Both the position numbers and the translations under genes were made by a program. From Planctomycetota bacterium (GTDB lineage Bacteria; Planctomycetota; Planctomycetia; Pirellulales; UBA7805), in the NCBI GenBank assembly GCA_030605285.1, contig JAUWIQ010000117.1, forward strand, positions 1 through 6,599: a stretch of 6,599 nucleotides of DNA. The letters run 5' to 3'. Position 1 is the stretch's first letter, and each line of letters begins with the position of its first letter. This document shows, one piece after another, positions 1 to 5,544 of the stretch. Below the pieces are notes generated by a model, which was not told the origin of the DNA, ran no database searches, and worked only from the letters and a program-made list of their open reading frames with translations.

Positions 1-687
1 GTCGTCCAGTGGCATCCGGAAAGACGTGACCGTATTCTCCTCTGCGTCCACTACGACACCCGCCCCCAGGGAGACAATCCTCGTGTTCCCAGTCACCAGC
101 GCGGAGATGTTTTTCTCGGTGCGAATGATGGAGCCAGCGGGGTGGCTCTCTTAATGGAGTTGGCACACCAGATGCCGGAACTCCGGGGCCATTATGGGGT
201 CGATTTTTTACTCGTGGATGCCGAGGAATTTGTGTTTGGAGATTCCCCCCCCCAACGCTATTTTTGGGGATCCGAATACTTCGCTCGTGACTACGTCCAA
301 AATCCTCCCGAACATCAGTATAAGAAAGCTGCGGTGCTGGACATGATCGGCGACCGGCATTTGGAAATCTATCAGGACCGCAATAGCGTCTGGTGGAAAG
401 ATACCCGACCGGTGACCAAGGAAATCTGGGCGGTAGCTAAAAAACTGGGTGTCAACGAGTTCATCGCCCGCACCCATCCCAAAATGCGTTCTCCTATCCG
501 GGATGACCATTTGATGCTGCACAATGTGGGTAAAATCCCAACCTGCGAAATCATTGACTTTGATTATCCTAAATTTCCAGTGAATCGCTATTGGCACACG
601 GCGGACGATACCCCAAATCGTTGCTCGGCAGACTCCTTGGCCAAAGTCGGTTGGGTGATGCTGGAGTGGTTGCGCACTGCGCAGTAG
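1..687 (+). CDS. Glutaminyl-peptide cyclotransferase-like M28 metalloprotein, C-terminal part
   Basis: The reading frame is open from the first base, so the 5' end is missing; 228 residues are visible. The M28 zinc-peptidase fold is recognisable from its ligand motifs in order: HYDTR (window residues 17-21), GANDGASG with Asp43, DAEE (73-76), VLDMIGD with its Asp near residue 112, and YWHTADDT near the C-terminus. The DAEE, LDMIG and WHTADD blocks, plus a WGSEYFA block, match glutaminyl cyclases better than aminopeptidases. In those enzymes single-zinc ligands are Asp, Glu and His, and the second acidic residues act in catalysis. The family converts N-terminal glutamine to pyroglutamate, usually on exported proteins; any signal peptide would lie outside the window. 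A GTG at 142 is internal and not a credible start because it would drop the first ligand motifs. An M28 aminopeptidase remains possible. Fold assignment is firm, exact reaction is inferred. Confidence 0.85.
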   Translation, partial: VVQWHPERRDRILLCVHYDTRPQGDNPRVPSHQRGDVFLGANDGASGVALLMELAHQMPELRGHYGVDFLLVDAEEFVFGDSPPQRYFWGSEYFARDYVQNPPEHQYKKAAVLDMIGDRHLEIYQDRNSVWWKDTRPVTKEIWAVAKKLGVNEFIARTHPKMRSPIRDDHLMLHNVGKIPTCEIIDFDYPKFPVNRYWHTADDTPNRCSADSLAKVGWVMLEWLRTAQ

Positions 688-709
688 TCGCCAGAATCAG
701 GCCCTTTGT

Positions 710-856
710 ATGAACTCCGCGACGTTTGTTTTTTCTCTGCTGCTGCTCTGCTTGGCGTTCGGTATGACGGCAGCGCATCGACGGGCAAGGCGCCTTGAGA
801 ACGCTCGTCTTCAAGCAGATAGCCGTGCCGCCCGTTTTTCCAAAAAAAAAATTTAA
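710..856 (+). CDS. Small membrane-anchor protein, N-terminal half of a frame-split locus
   Basis: This 48-residue frame begins with ATG 22 bp after the cyclotransferase gene, with no strong ribosome binding site. Residues about 5-23 form a hydrophobic segment (a membrane anchor or uncleaved signal). A highly basic, Arg/Ala-rich helix follows (HRRARRLENARLQADSRAAR). The frame ends SKKKI-stop directly after ten consecutive A bases (842-851). If one A is skipped or absent, translation continues as KKKFKQRMRISAM into the next frame, giving one 155-residue protein with three hydrophobic segments. The charge pattern and lack of any natural C-terminus make me think this is the front half of that longer protein. 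Whether the break is a mutation, a sequencing error, or a slippage site cannot be told from one sequence. Function is unknown. Confidence 0.5.
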   Translation: MNSATFVFSLLLLCLAFGMTAAHRRARRLENARLQADSRAARFSKKKI

Positions 857-863
857 ACAGCGG

Positions 864-1178
864 ATGCGGATAAGCGCCATGCTGGGGATTGCAGCCATCG
901 CAATTTTTATTTCACCTTGGCTGCCATCGGATGCACTGTTTTTTGGCTGGTACTGGCTAGTCGTTACCAGTTGGGTTCTATGGATTCTTCTTTTGGCACT
1001 CTGGGATCTTTTTGCCACGCGCCGGTATCTCGGTTGTCTGCAACATGACCAATGGCTCGAGCAGGTGAAGCTGCAGGCCAAACCGGAAAGAATAAAACGT
1101 GAAGAAAACATGGGTCCGCCTAGAAATTCCCCCGACAATCACGACTGGACAAACCATGGCCCGCTCATGGGGGGCTAG
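864..1178 (+). CDS. Small membrane protein, C-terminal half of the frame-split locus
   Basis: The frame is open from before 795 to the stop at 1176-1178. Internal ATG 864 is the first ATG in this frame and gives 104 residues, but it has no Shine-Dalgarno sequence; a TTG at 795 would overlap the upstream frame. Two hydrophobic segments are clear: about MLGIAAIAIFISPWL and, after a short Pro/Ser/Asp turn, ALFFGWYWLVVTSWVLWILL. A charged tail follows (ATRRYLG, then LEQVKLQAKPERIKREE), probably cytoplasmic and helical. The last twenty residues are Pro/Asn/Gly-rich and look unstructured. The sequence reads as the natural continuation of the 710-856 product across the A10 run. I do not recognise a functional family beyond 'small planctomycete-like membrane protein'. 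The start is uncertain; if slippage operates, this part is made only as a fusion. Confidence 0.55.
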   Translation: MRISAMLGIAAIAIFISPWLPSDALFFGWYWLVVTSWVLWILLLALWDLFATRRYLGCLQHDQWLEQVKLQAKPERIKREENMGPPRNSPDNHDWTNHGPLMGG

Positions 1179-1279
1179 GATTGATCGCAACTGCGCTGGG
1201 ACTCAACAGGCCCTGTCTTGCCATCGCCGTACCGACTGTTTTTTATTCAAACTTGTATTTTAGCGAAGACTGATAAGCA

Positions 1280-1924
1280 ATGGCCTCTATCTTTTTCCCA
1301 CTGGCTTTCGGCCCATTGGCTGTCTATCTGCTGTTATTTGGTTGGCTTAATTTGTCTCGTCGACCTGTACTCATGGGTGGCACCCGAGATATTTACGCGC
1401 TGGGTGTTGCCGTCTCTGGAATGGTTTTTGTCGGACCGTTTAATCTATTCTTGCCTGAGCCAGCGCGGATTCGGTTCGGGTTCCTTGTGTGGCTGCTAGT
1501 TGCTGTCCTCTATGTACTATGCGTTATTTTACTGACCATGCTCGTTCGCCCCCGACTGGTTATTTACAATATGACATTGCAACAACTCGGTCCTGTACTG
1601 ACTGCTATGATGGATCGGATGGGGTGGAAATATGATTGGTCTGGTAATATTTTGACAATTTCGCATCTCAAGGTTCAATGTGAAATCGATTCGTTTTCTT
1701 CCTTCCGAAATATTGTCCTACGGGGCGCTTCCGCCGGGCAAAGCTGCAATGGTTGGCAACGTTTTGGAGTTGCCTTGAGGGCCGAATTAAAAGTTGTTGA
1801 GGTGGTATCGAATCCGCTCGGAAAACTTATGGTCTGCTTTGGCCTGCTGGGCCTTAGCTTCTGCTGCGTGTGGATCTTTGCAAAACGATCCCTGATCTTG
1901 CAGGGATTCTTTGAAATTTTGTAG
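1280..1924 (+). CDS. Uncharacterised four-segment membrane protein
   Basis: A 214-residue protein starting at ATG 1280, 101 bp after the previous gene, with only a weak purine stretch upstream. Four hydrophobic segments are visible: about residues 5-25, 37-59, 66-89 and 182-202. Between the third and fourth lies a soluble stretch (about 92-181) beginning RPRLVIYNMTLQQLGPVL and including an ISHLKVQCEIDSF block and a GWQRF block. This has the alternating pattern of a small alpha/beta domain, perhaps cytoplasmic. The conserved-looking motif GPFNLFLPEPA sits at the end of segment two. No catalytic motif, nucleotide-binding site or transporter signature is seen. It resembles conserved hypothetical membrane proteins I associate with planctomycetes, but I cannot name a family. 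Its co-orientation with the split small membrane-protein locus suggests a shared transcript, though the 101-bp gap leaves room for its own promoter. Confidence 0.75.
   Translation: MASIFFPLAFGPLAVYLLLFGWLNLSRRPVLMGGTRDIYALGVAVSGMVFVGPFNLFLPEPARIRFGFLVWLLVAVLYVLCVILLTMLVRPRLVIYNMTLQQLGPVLTAMMDRMGWKYDWSGNILTISHLKVQCEIDSFSSFRNIVLRGASAGQSCNGWQRFGVALRAELKVVEVVSNPLGKLMVCFGLLGLSFCCVWIFAKRSLILQGFFEIL
1888..1907 (+). terminator. Possible hairpin at the 3' end of the four-segment membrane protein gene
   Basis: A perfect 7-bp stem (ATCCCTG / CAGGGAT) with a 6-base loop lies within the last codons of the gene. The following bases are T-rich but interrupted (TCTTTGAAATTTTG, then more T after the stop codon). 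This could be a weak intrinsic terminator overlapping the coding end, or chance. No better terminator is visible in the next 200 bases. Confidence 0.25.
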
Positions 1925-1936
1925 TCGATTTTTGGC

Positions 1937-1966
1937 TTGCCCAAATCGGTTGCCAGAGTATATTAT
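1937..1966 (+). promoter_or_regulatory. Candidate sigma-70-type promoter after the membrane protein gene
   Basis: TTGCCC (1937-1942, 4 of 6 matches to the -35 consensus) and TATTAT (1961-1966, 5 of 6 matches to the -10) are separated by 18 bp. A start would fall near 1973. It would transcribe the spacer region towards the tRNA gene. It is a sequence match only; AT-rich spacers give such matches by chance. Confidence 0.3.
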
Positions 1967-2108
1967 TTCACGCTCAAAGCTGCTGCGGCTCGACGCTTAC
2001 CACCCGGCACGGATTGAAACCAGATTGCGTATCGATTTTAGAAGGAGCTGGTGATGGTGCTGTGCGGCACCCGCGTGTGGATCCAGCCGACCGCGGACAG
2101 GGTTCTGG

Positions 2109-2123
2109 GCCAGCAATGCTGGC
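2109..2123 (+). terminator. Small GC-rich hairpin in the spacer, possible weak terminator
   Basis: A perfect 6-bp stem GCCAGC / GCTGGC with a 3-base AAT loop is followed by ATTATTGATTT. The tail is T-rich but not an uninterrupted T run, so termination is doubtful. It could end transcripts from upstream, or be part of a structured RNA with the GGTGC/GCACC hairpin at 2056-2071. Confidence 0.22.
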
Positions 2124-2240
2124 ATTATTGATTTGGCGGAGCAGAGGCAAACCGTAAGATGTTTTTTGACAATCGTTTTCGTCGCCCCTTGACGTAGGGT
2201 CGCACCAAGATTTAACCTGCCTGAGGGTTGTCGATTGGGC

Positions 2241-2268
2241 TTGCGTGCCTCACCGGCGACCCTATAAT
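2241..2268 (+). promoter_or_regulatory. Candidate promoter for tRNA-Gly and probably tig
   Basis: A perfect -10 box TATAAT (2263-2268) has a weak -35, TTGCGT (2241-2246), 16 bp upstream. The start would fall near 2275, about 110 bp before the tRNA. The bases after the -10 begin CCGACG, a GC-rich discriminator as seen in stable-RNA promoters. No terminator lies between the tRNA and tig, so it may drive the whole tRNA-tig-clpP cluster. Confidence 0.45.
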
Positions 2269-2314
2269 CCGACGAATTTCCTCCCGGCCTATTTCTGTTG
2301 GTTTGTCTAACCTT

Positions 2315-2350
2315 TCTGCCATGGTGAGCAAATCTGCCATGGTGAGCAAA
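2315..2350. repeat. Perfect 18-bp tandem duplication in the tRNA leader
   Basis: Two identical adjacent copies of an 18-bp unit (TCTGCCATGGTGAGCAAA) occupy 2315-2332 and 2333-2350, between the candidate promoter and the tRNA gene. Perfect identity suggests a recent duplication. Each unit contains the palindromic CCATGG. There is no visible function; because the length is a multiple of three it would also preserve a frame, but no real gene covers it. Confidence 0.9.
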
Positions 2351-2387
2351 CAGGCTGTTGTCGGGAGCAACTTTTCATGGGTATCAG

Positions 2388-2460
2388 GCGGGTGTAGCTC
2401 AGTTGGCAGAGCACAACGTTGCCAACGTTGTTGTCGTGGGTTCGAATCCCATCACCCGCT
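2388..2460 (+). tRNA. tRNA-Gly (anticodon GCC)
   Basis: A 73-base tRNA cloverleaf is complete. The acceptor stem is GCGGGTG (2388-2394) with CACCCGC (2453-2459), and the discriminator base is T, as usual for bacterial tRNA-Gly. The D arm is GCTC / GAGC with loop AGTTGGCA. The anticodon stem CAACG / CGTTG encloses the loop TTGCCAA, so anticodon GCC at 2421-2423 reads GGC and GGT. The T arm is GTGGG / CCCAT with loop TTCGAAT; its outermost pair is a G-T wobble. The 3' CCA is not encoded (CCT follows), so it must be added after transcription. The gene lies 144 bp before the trigger factor start in the same orientation. Confidence 0.97.
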
Positions 2461-2604
2461 CCTTATAAATATTGATTGTTGACAATCTGGCGATTGACTG
2501 GCAGTCCGTTTGGTCGTTGGTTCCTGAATCAAGCGACCCGTTTGGCTGCCCAACACGCCTTTGGCATTTATACAACAACCCGTTTGATAGCCCGACAGAC
2601 CAAG

Positions 2605-4095
2605 ATGGCTCGCGACAAATTGCAAGAAACACCTGAAGTGGATGTTGAGCAGGAAGCAGCAGCGGAGAGTTTGCATCTTGAGGTTCAAATCGAGAGCCCT
2701 AGCACATGTCAGCGGCACATTACGGTGACGGTCGCCCGTGAGGATATCGATCGCTACTTCGATGATGCCTTCAGCGAAATGATGCCCACGGCCAACGTAC
2801 CTGGGTTTCGTGTTGGGCGGGCTCCCCGCAAGCTCATTGAAGCCCGATTCCGCAAAGATGTTGGCGACCAGATCAAGGGGTCGCTGTTATTGGACAGCAT
2901 GACCCAAGTGAACGAAGACCATAATCTGGCGGCGATCAGCGAGCCAGATATCGATCTGGCCGCGGTCGAGGTGCCGGATGAGGGCCCGATGTCCTTTGAA
3001 TTTGACCTAGAGGTTCGTCCTGAATTTGATTTACCGGACTGGAAGGGGATCAAAATCGAACGGCCGACAGCCGACTTTACCGATCAGGACATTGATGAGC
3101 AAGCGAACCGCGTATTGATCGATTATGGACGACAAGTTCCTACCGACGAGCCCCTCGCAGCAGGCGATTATATCACCACTGCGATTTCGGTATCGCATCA
3201 AGGCCATGCCATCGGAGAATCTTTCGAGCAGACCTTCTGCGTCCGAGACACACTAAGTTTCCGTGATGGCAAGGTCGAAAACTTTGGTGCGTTAATGCAG
3301 GGTACTAAATCGGGTGACCGTCGAGAGGCCAAAATTCGGCTGGTTGAGGACGCACATAACACAGAGCTTGCGGGTAAAGAGATCGACATTGAGTTTGAGA
3401 TTCTGGATGTCAAAAAATTTGAGCTGCCGGAAATGACCGCTGAATTTCTCGGACAGCTGGGAGATTTTGAGACCGAAGCAGACCTCCGGGATACTATTCG
3501 GGACAGCCTGCAGAGACAGTTGGAATACCAGCAGCAGCAACGAGCGAGACAGCAAATCACTGATCTGCTGACTGCTGCGGCCGAATGGGAACTGCCGCCA
3601 GAGATGCTCCGACGGCAGAGCGGTCGTGAGTTGGAGCGGAAGGTGATGGAGTTGCGTCGTAGCGGATTTCCAGAAGCGGATATCCAGGCTCATGTTAATG
3701 AATTGCGTCAAAATAGCCAGCAGACGACGGCCACGGCACTGCGAGAACATTTTATTCTCGAGCGAATTGCCGAGGAGGAAAGCGTCGAGGTCGCAGAAGA
3801 AGATTATGATCGGGAGATCGCCTTGATTGCGATGCAGACTGGCGATACGCCGCGACGTGTTCGCGCTCAAATCGAGAAACAGGATCTGATGGATAGCCTG
3901 CGAAATCAGATTGTAGAACGCAAGGTGATCGAGTTCGTACTCGAACACGCCAAGTTCAAGGATGTGAAATTCAAGCCTGGAGGGGGCGATGTTGAGGCGG
4001 TCGATCTGGCTGTGGGTGGTGGTGAAGAATCGGAGATTCCGGTTGCCACCCATGGGGAACAAGAAGAACTCGTCACCCCGAAAGACCACACATAA
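2605..4095 (+). CDS. tig: Trigger factor, ribosome-associated chaperone
   Basis: A 496-residue trigger factor. It binds near the ribosome exit tunnel, shields nascent chains and has a peptidyl-prolyl isomerase domain. The N-terminal ribosome-binding domain (about 22-150) carries the signature VPGFRVGRAPRKLIEARF at 66-83, matching the E. coli GFRKGKVP loop, followed by the conserved ISEPDIDL and FEFDLEVRPEFDLP blocks. A divergent isomerase domain spans about 175-270. The helical SurA-like C-domain (about 272-455) includes a Gln-rich stretch at 303-318. The protein is longer than the E. coli one (432 residues) because of an acidic N-terminal leader and a Gly/Glu-rich tail (458-496). I chose ATG 2605 because MARDKLQE leads directly into the family sequence; the frame is open upstream to a TTG at 2476, giving a 43-residue extension I judge untranslated. 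No clear Shine-Dalgarno precedes the ATG. It heads the clpP cluster. Confidence 0.96.
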   Translation: MARDKLQETPEVDVEQEAAAESLHLEVQIESPSTCQRHITVTVAREDIDRYFDDAFSEMMPTANVPGFRVGRAPRKLIEARFRKDVGDQIKGSLLLDSMTQVNEDHNLAAISEPDIDLAAVEVPDEGPMSFEFDLEVRPEFDLPDWKGIKIERPTADFTDQDIDEQANRVLIDYGRQVPTDEPLAAGDYITTAISVSHQGHAIGESFEQTFCVRDTLSFRDGKVENFGALMQGTKSGDRREAKIRLVEDAHNTELAGKEIDIEFEILDVKKFELPEMTAEFLGQLGDFETEADLRDTIRDSLQRQLEYQQQQRARQQITDLLTAAAEWELPPEMLRRQSGRELERKVMELRRSGFPEADIQAHVNELRQNSQQTTATALREHFILERIAEEESVEVAEEDYDREIALIAMQTGDTPRRVRAQIEKQDLMDSLRNQIVERKVIEFVLEHAKFKDVKFKPGGGDVEAVDLAVGGGEESEIPVATHGEQEELVTPKDHT

Positions 4096-4109
4096 GGGCA
4101 GTCGCCCAT

Positions 4110-4154
4110 AGTAAGCGCACTTTTAGTAAGGGCACTTTTAGCAAGCGCACTTTG
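4110..4154. repeat. Three imperfect 15-bp tandem repeats between tig and clpP1
   Basis: Three adjacent units read AGTAAGCGCACTTTT (4110-4124), AGTAAGGGCACTTTT (4125-4139) and AGCAAGCGCACTTTG (4140-4154). Neighbouring units differ by one to three bases. They begin 14 bases after the tig stop and end 79 bases before the clpP1 ATG. The spacing of 15 bp is about one and a half helical turns, so they do not lie on one DNA face. Role unknown: binding sites, RNA element or slippage product. Confidence 0.9.
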
Positions 4155-4220
4155 CGGAAGGAAACGACACTCAGCGGACCGCGCGGACGACCGCATTGTC
4201 TAAGATGAGTGGTTTGGCAC

Positions 4221-4227
4221 GGAAGGA
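4221..4227 (+). promoter_or_regulatory. Ribosome binding site of clpP1
   Basis: GGAAGGA lies six bases before ATG 4234, at good spacing. It is the clearest Shine-Dalgarno in the tig-clpP cluster, and it favours ATG 4234 over the TTG immediately upstream (4231). Confidence 0.7.
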
Positions 4228-4233
4228 TGGTTG

Positions 4234-4890
4234 ATGACTGATTTCTTCGGTTCTCCAACGCACGGAGCCACCAGTTCAACGGCCCGACCGGTGGCCAATC
4301 CGCAATTGAATCGCGATTACCAGCGGCAGCGTCAAATGACGCTCGGTGATCTGCTTCTGGAGAATCGGATTATTTTTCTGCAGGGAGAAATCCACGACGG
4401 AAATGCCAACGAATTGGTGATGAAAATGCTCTATCTTCAGAGTGAAAACCGTCGCAAGGACATCAATTTTTACATCAATTCTCCAGGTGGGAGCGTCAGC
4501 TCCACGCTGGCTATTTACGATACGATGCGAATCCTCAGTTGCCCGGTTACCACCTACTGTGTTGGGTTGGCGGCCAGCGGGGGAGCGATTTTATTGGCGG
4601 GTGGTACCGCAGGCAAGCGATACATACTGCCCCACGCCAAAGTGATGATTCATCAACCCTACGGCCAGGTGGGTGGTCAGGTTTCGGATATTGAGATCCA
4701 GGCCGACGAAATTATTAAAACACGTGAGGTACTCAATGAGGTACTTAGTGAGCATACCGGGCAGACAATGAAACAAATTGCCAAGGATACTGATCGGGAC
4801 TACTACATGACGGCCGAGGAATCCAAAGCCTATGGCATTGTCGATGAAATCATTACCAAGTCGATATCCGACGATGAGGAAGAAGACTGA
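4234..4890 (+). CDS. clpP: ATP-dependent Clp protease proteolytic subunit, first copy (ClpP1)
   Basis: A 218-residue serine protease of family S14, forming heptameric rings that degrade proteins unfolded by ClpX, ClpA or ClpC. The triad is complete: Ser115 (GLAASGGAILL), His140 (VMIHQPYG) and Asp185 (DTDRDYY). The family motifs [20 protein letters not shown] (79-98) and KRYILPHAKVMIHQP are present. Unusual points are a 30-residue Asn/Arg/Gln-rich N-terminus leading to RQRQMTLGDLLLENRIIFLQG, which replaces the usual axial-loop segment, Gly where most ClpPs have Met after the catalytic Ser, and an acidic tail (ISDDEEED). The extension may be removed by self-processing. It starts 138 bp after tig and is followed 55 bp later by a second clpP. 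The activity call is firm; a mixed complex with the second copy is inferred. Confidence 0.95.
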   Translation: MTDFFGSPTHGATSSTARPVANPQLNRDYQRQRQMTLGDLLLENRIIFLQGEIHDGNANELVMKMLYLQSENRRKDINFYINSPGGSVSSTLAIYDTMRILSCPVTTYCVGLAASGGAILLAGGTAGKRYILPHAKVMIHQPYGQVGGQVSDIEIQADEIIKTREVLNEVLSEHTGQTMKQIAKDTDRDYYMTAEESKAYGIVDEIITKSISDDEEED

Positions 4891-4945
4891 GACGGTTATC
4901 CAGGTAAGTTAACTAGGTAGAGAAGAACTTGGAGATTTGCTACCG

Positions 4946-5533
4946 ATGCCATTGATCCCCTACGTCATTGAAAAAAGTGGTCGCGAAGAGCGGGCGATGG
5001 ATATTTATAGCCGTCTGCTCAAAGACCGAATCGTGTTTCTCGGGTCTGGCGTGAATGACGAAGTGGCCAATGCCATTGTGGCGCAAATATTATTTCTCCA
5101 GTCAGATGATGCAAAGAGCGATATCCATTTTTATATCAACTCGCCTGGTGGAAGTGTAACTTCCGGTTTAGCAATCTACGACACCATGCAATTAGTGGGG
5201 TGCGATGTCGCAACCTATTGTATTGGGCAGTGCGCTTCGATGGGTGCTGTCCTGCTGGCAGCGGGGGCTGAGGGCAAACGACACGCCCTGCCTAATTCGC
5301 GAATCATGATCCATCAGCCATTGGCTGGCATGGAGGGAACGGCCGAGGATATTCTGATCCACGCAAAGGAATTTAAGAACACGAAGAATCGACTCAATCA
5401 AATATTGCTCAAACACAGCGGACAGCCGCTAGACCGTATTGAGGCGGATACCGATCGTGATCGATTTATGGAGCCTGAGGAAGCATTAAAGTACAACTTG
5501 ATTGATCGCATAATCAACCGCATGGATGCGTAA
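4946..5533 (+). CDS. clpP: ATP-dependent Clp protease proteolytic subunit, second copy (ClpP2)
   Basis: A 195-residue ClpP with a canonical form. It begins [25 protein letters not shown], the standard N-terminal segment that makes the axial loop and docks against the unfoldase. The triad is Ser98 ([11 protein letters not shown]), His123 (MIHQPLAG) and Asp168 (ADTDRDRF), and the substrate-binding motif [19 protein letters not shown] is intact. The length matches usual ClpPs, without the extensions seen in the first copy. ATG 4946 is chosen because it starts right at the conserved IPYVIE block; GGAG at 4931-4934 is eleven bases upstream, somewhat far. A TTG at 4937 would add three residues. The two copies clearly differ, so this is an old paralogue pair and not a recent duplication. 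It is probably co-transcribed with the flanking genes. Confidence 0.96.
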   Translation: MPLIPYVIEKSGREERAMDIYSRLLKDRIVFLGSGVNDEVANAIVAQILFLQSDDAKSDIHFYINSPGGSVTSGLAIYDTMQLVGCDVATYCIGQCASMGAVLLAAGAEGKRHALPNSRIMIHQPLAGMEGTAEDILIHAKEFKNTKNRLNQILLKHSGQPLDRIEADTDRDRFMEPEEALKYNLIDRIINRMDA

Positions 5534-5544
5534 GCGAGAAAACC

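Larger units (their letters stand above)
1925..2387. other. Gene-poor spacer before the tRNA-Gly / tig cluster
   Basis: No convincing coding region was found on either strand. It contains two candidate promoters, small hairpins at about 2056-2071 (GGTGC/GCACC) and 2109-2123 (GCCAGC-AAT-GCTGGC), and an 18-bp tandem duplication. One 25-codon frame (2054-2131) has a good GAAGGAG six bases before its ATG, but its product is not recognisable and overlaps a hairpin. The longer frame at 2228-2482 runs through the tRNA gene and is not credible. The stretch may hold a leader, a small RNA or decayed sequence. Confidence 0.6.

Noticed and set aside
852..858. TTTAAAC as a -1 ribosomal frameshift site
   Set aside because: The codon phase of the incoming frame is wrong for this heptamer, and joining the two frames needs skipping one base, not moving back one.
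569..1138. 189-codon minus-strand frame opposite the cyclotransferase end and the split membrane-protein locus
   Set aside because: Composition is Arg/Ser/Cys-rich with no domain, and the + strand frames carry clear membrane segments.
1218..1247. TTGCCA ... TTTATT as a promoter for the membrane protein gene at 1280
   Set aside because: The -10 match is poor (3-4 of 6) in an AT-rich stretch; too weak to list as a feature.
2011..2020. GGATTGAAAC, resembling the end of some CRISPR repeats
   Set aside because: It occurs once, with no regular repeat-spacer array.
2319..2332. CCATGGTGAGCAA, resembling the start region of commonly used GFP reporter genes (MVSK)
   Set aside because: The match is short, occurs twice in a natural tandem repeat, and no reporter coding sequence follows.
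2228..2482. 84-codon + strand frame across the tRNA leader and tRNA
   Set aside because: Its C-terminal part (CSSVGRAQ...) is the usual false translation of a tRNA gene, and the front part includes the tandem duplication; no protein character.
3292..4089. 265-codon minus-strand frame opposite tig
   Set aside because: It is antisense to a firmly identified trigger factor gene and has no recognisable domain.
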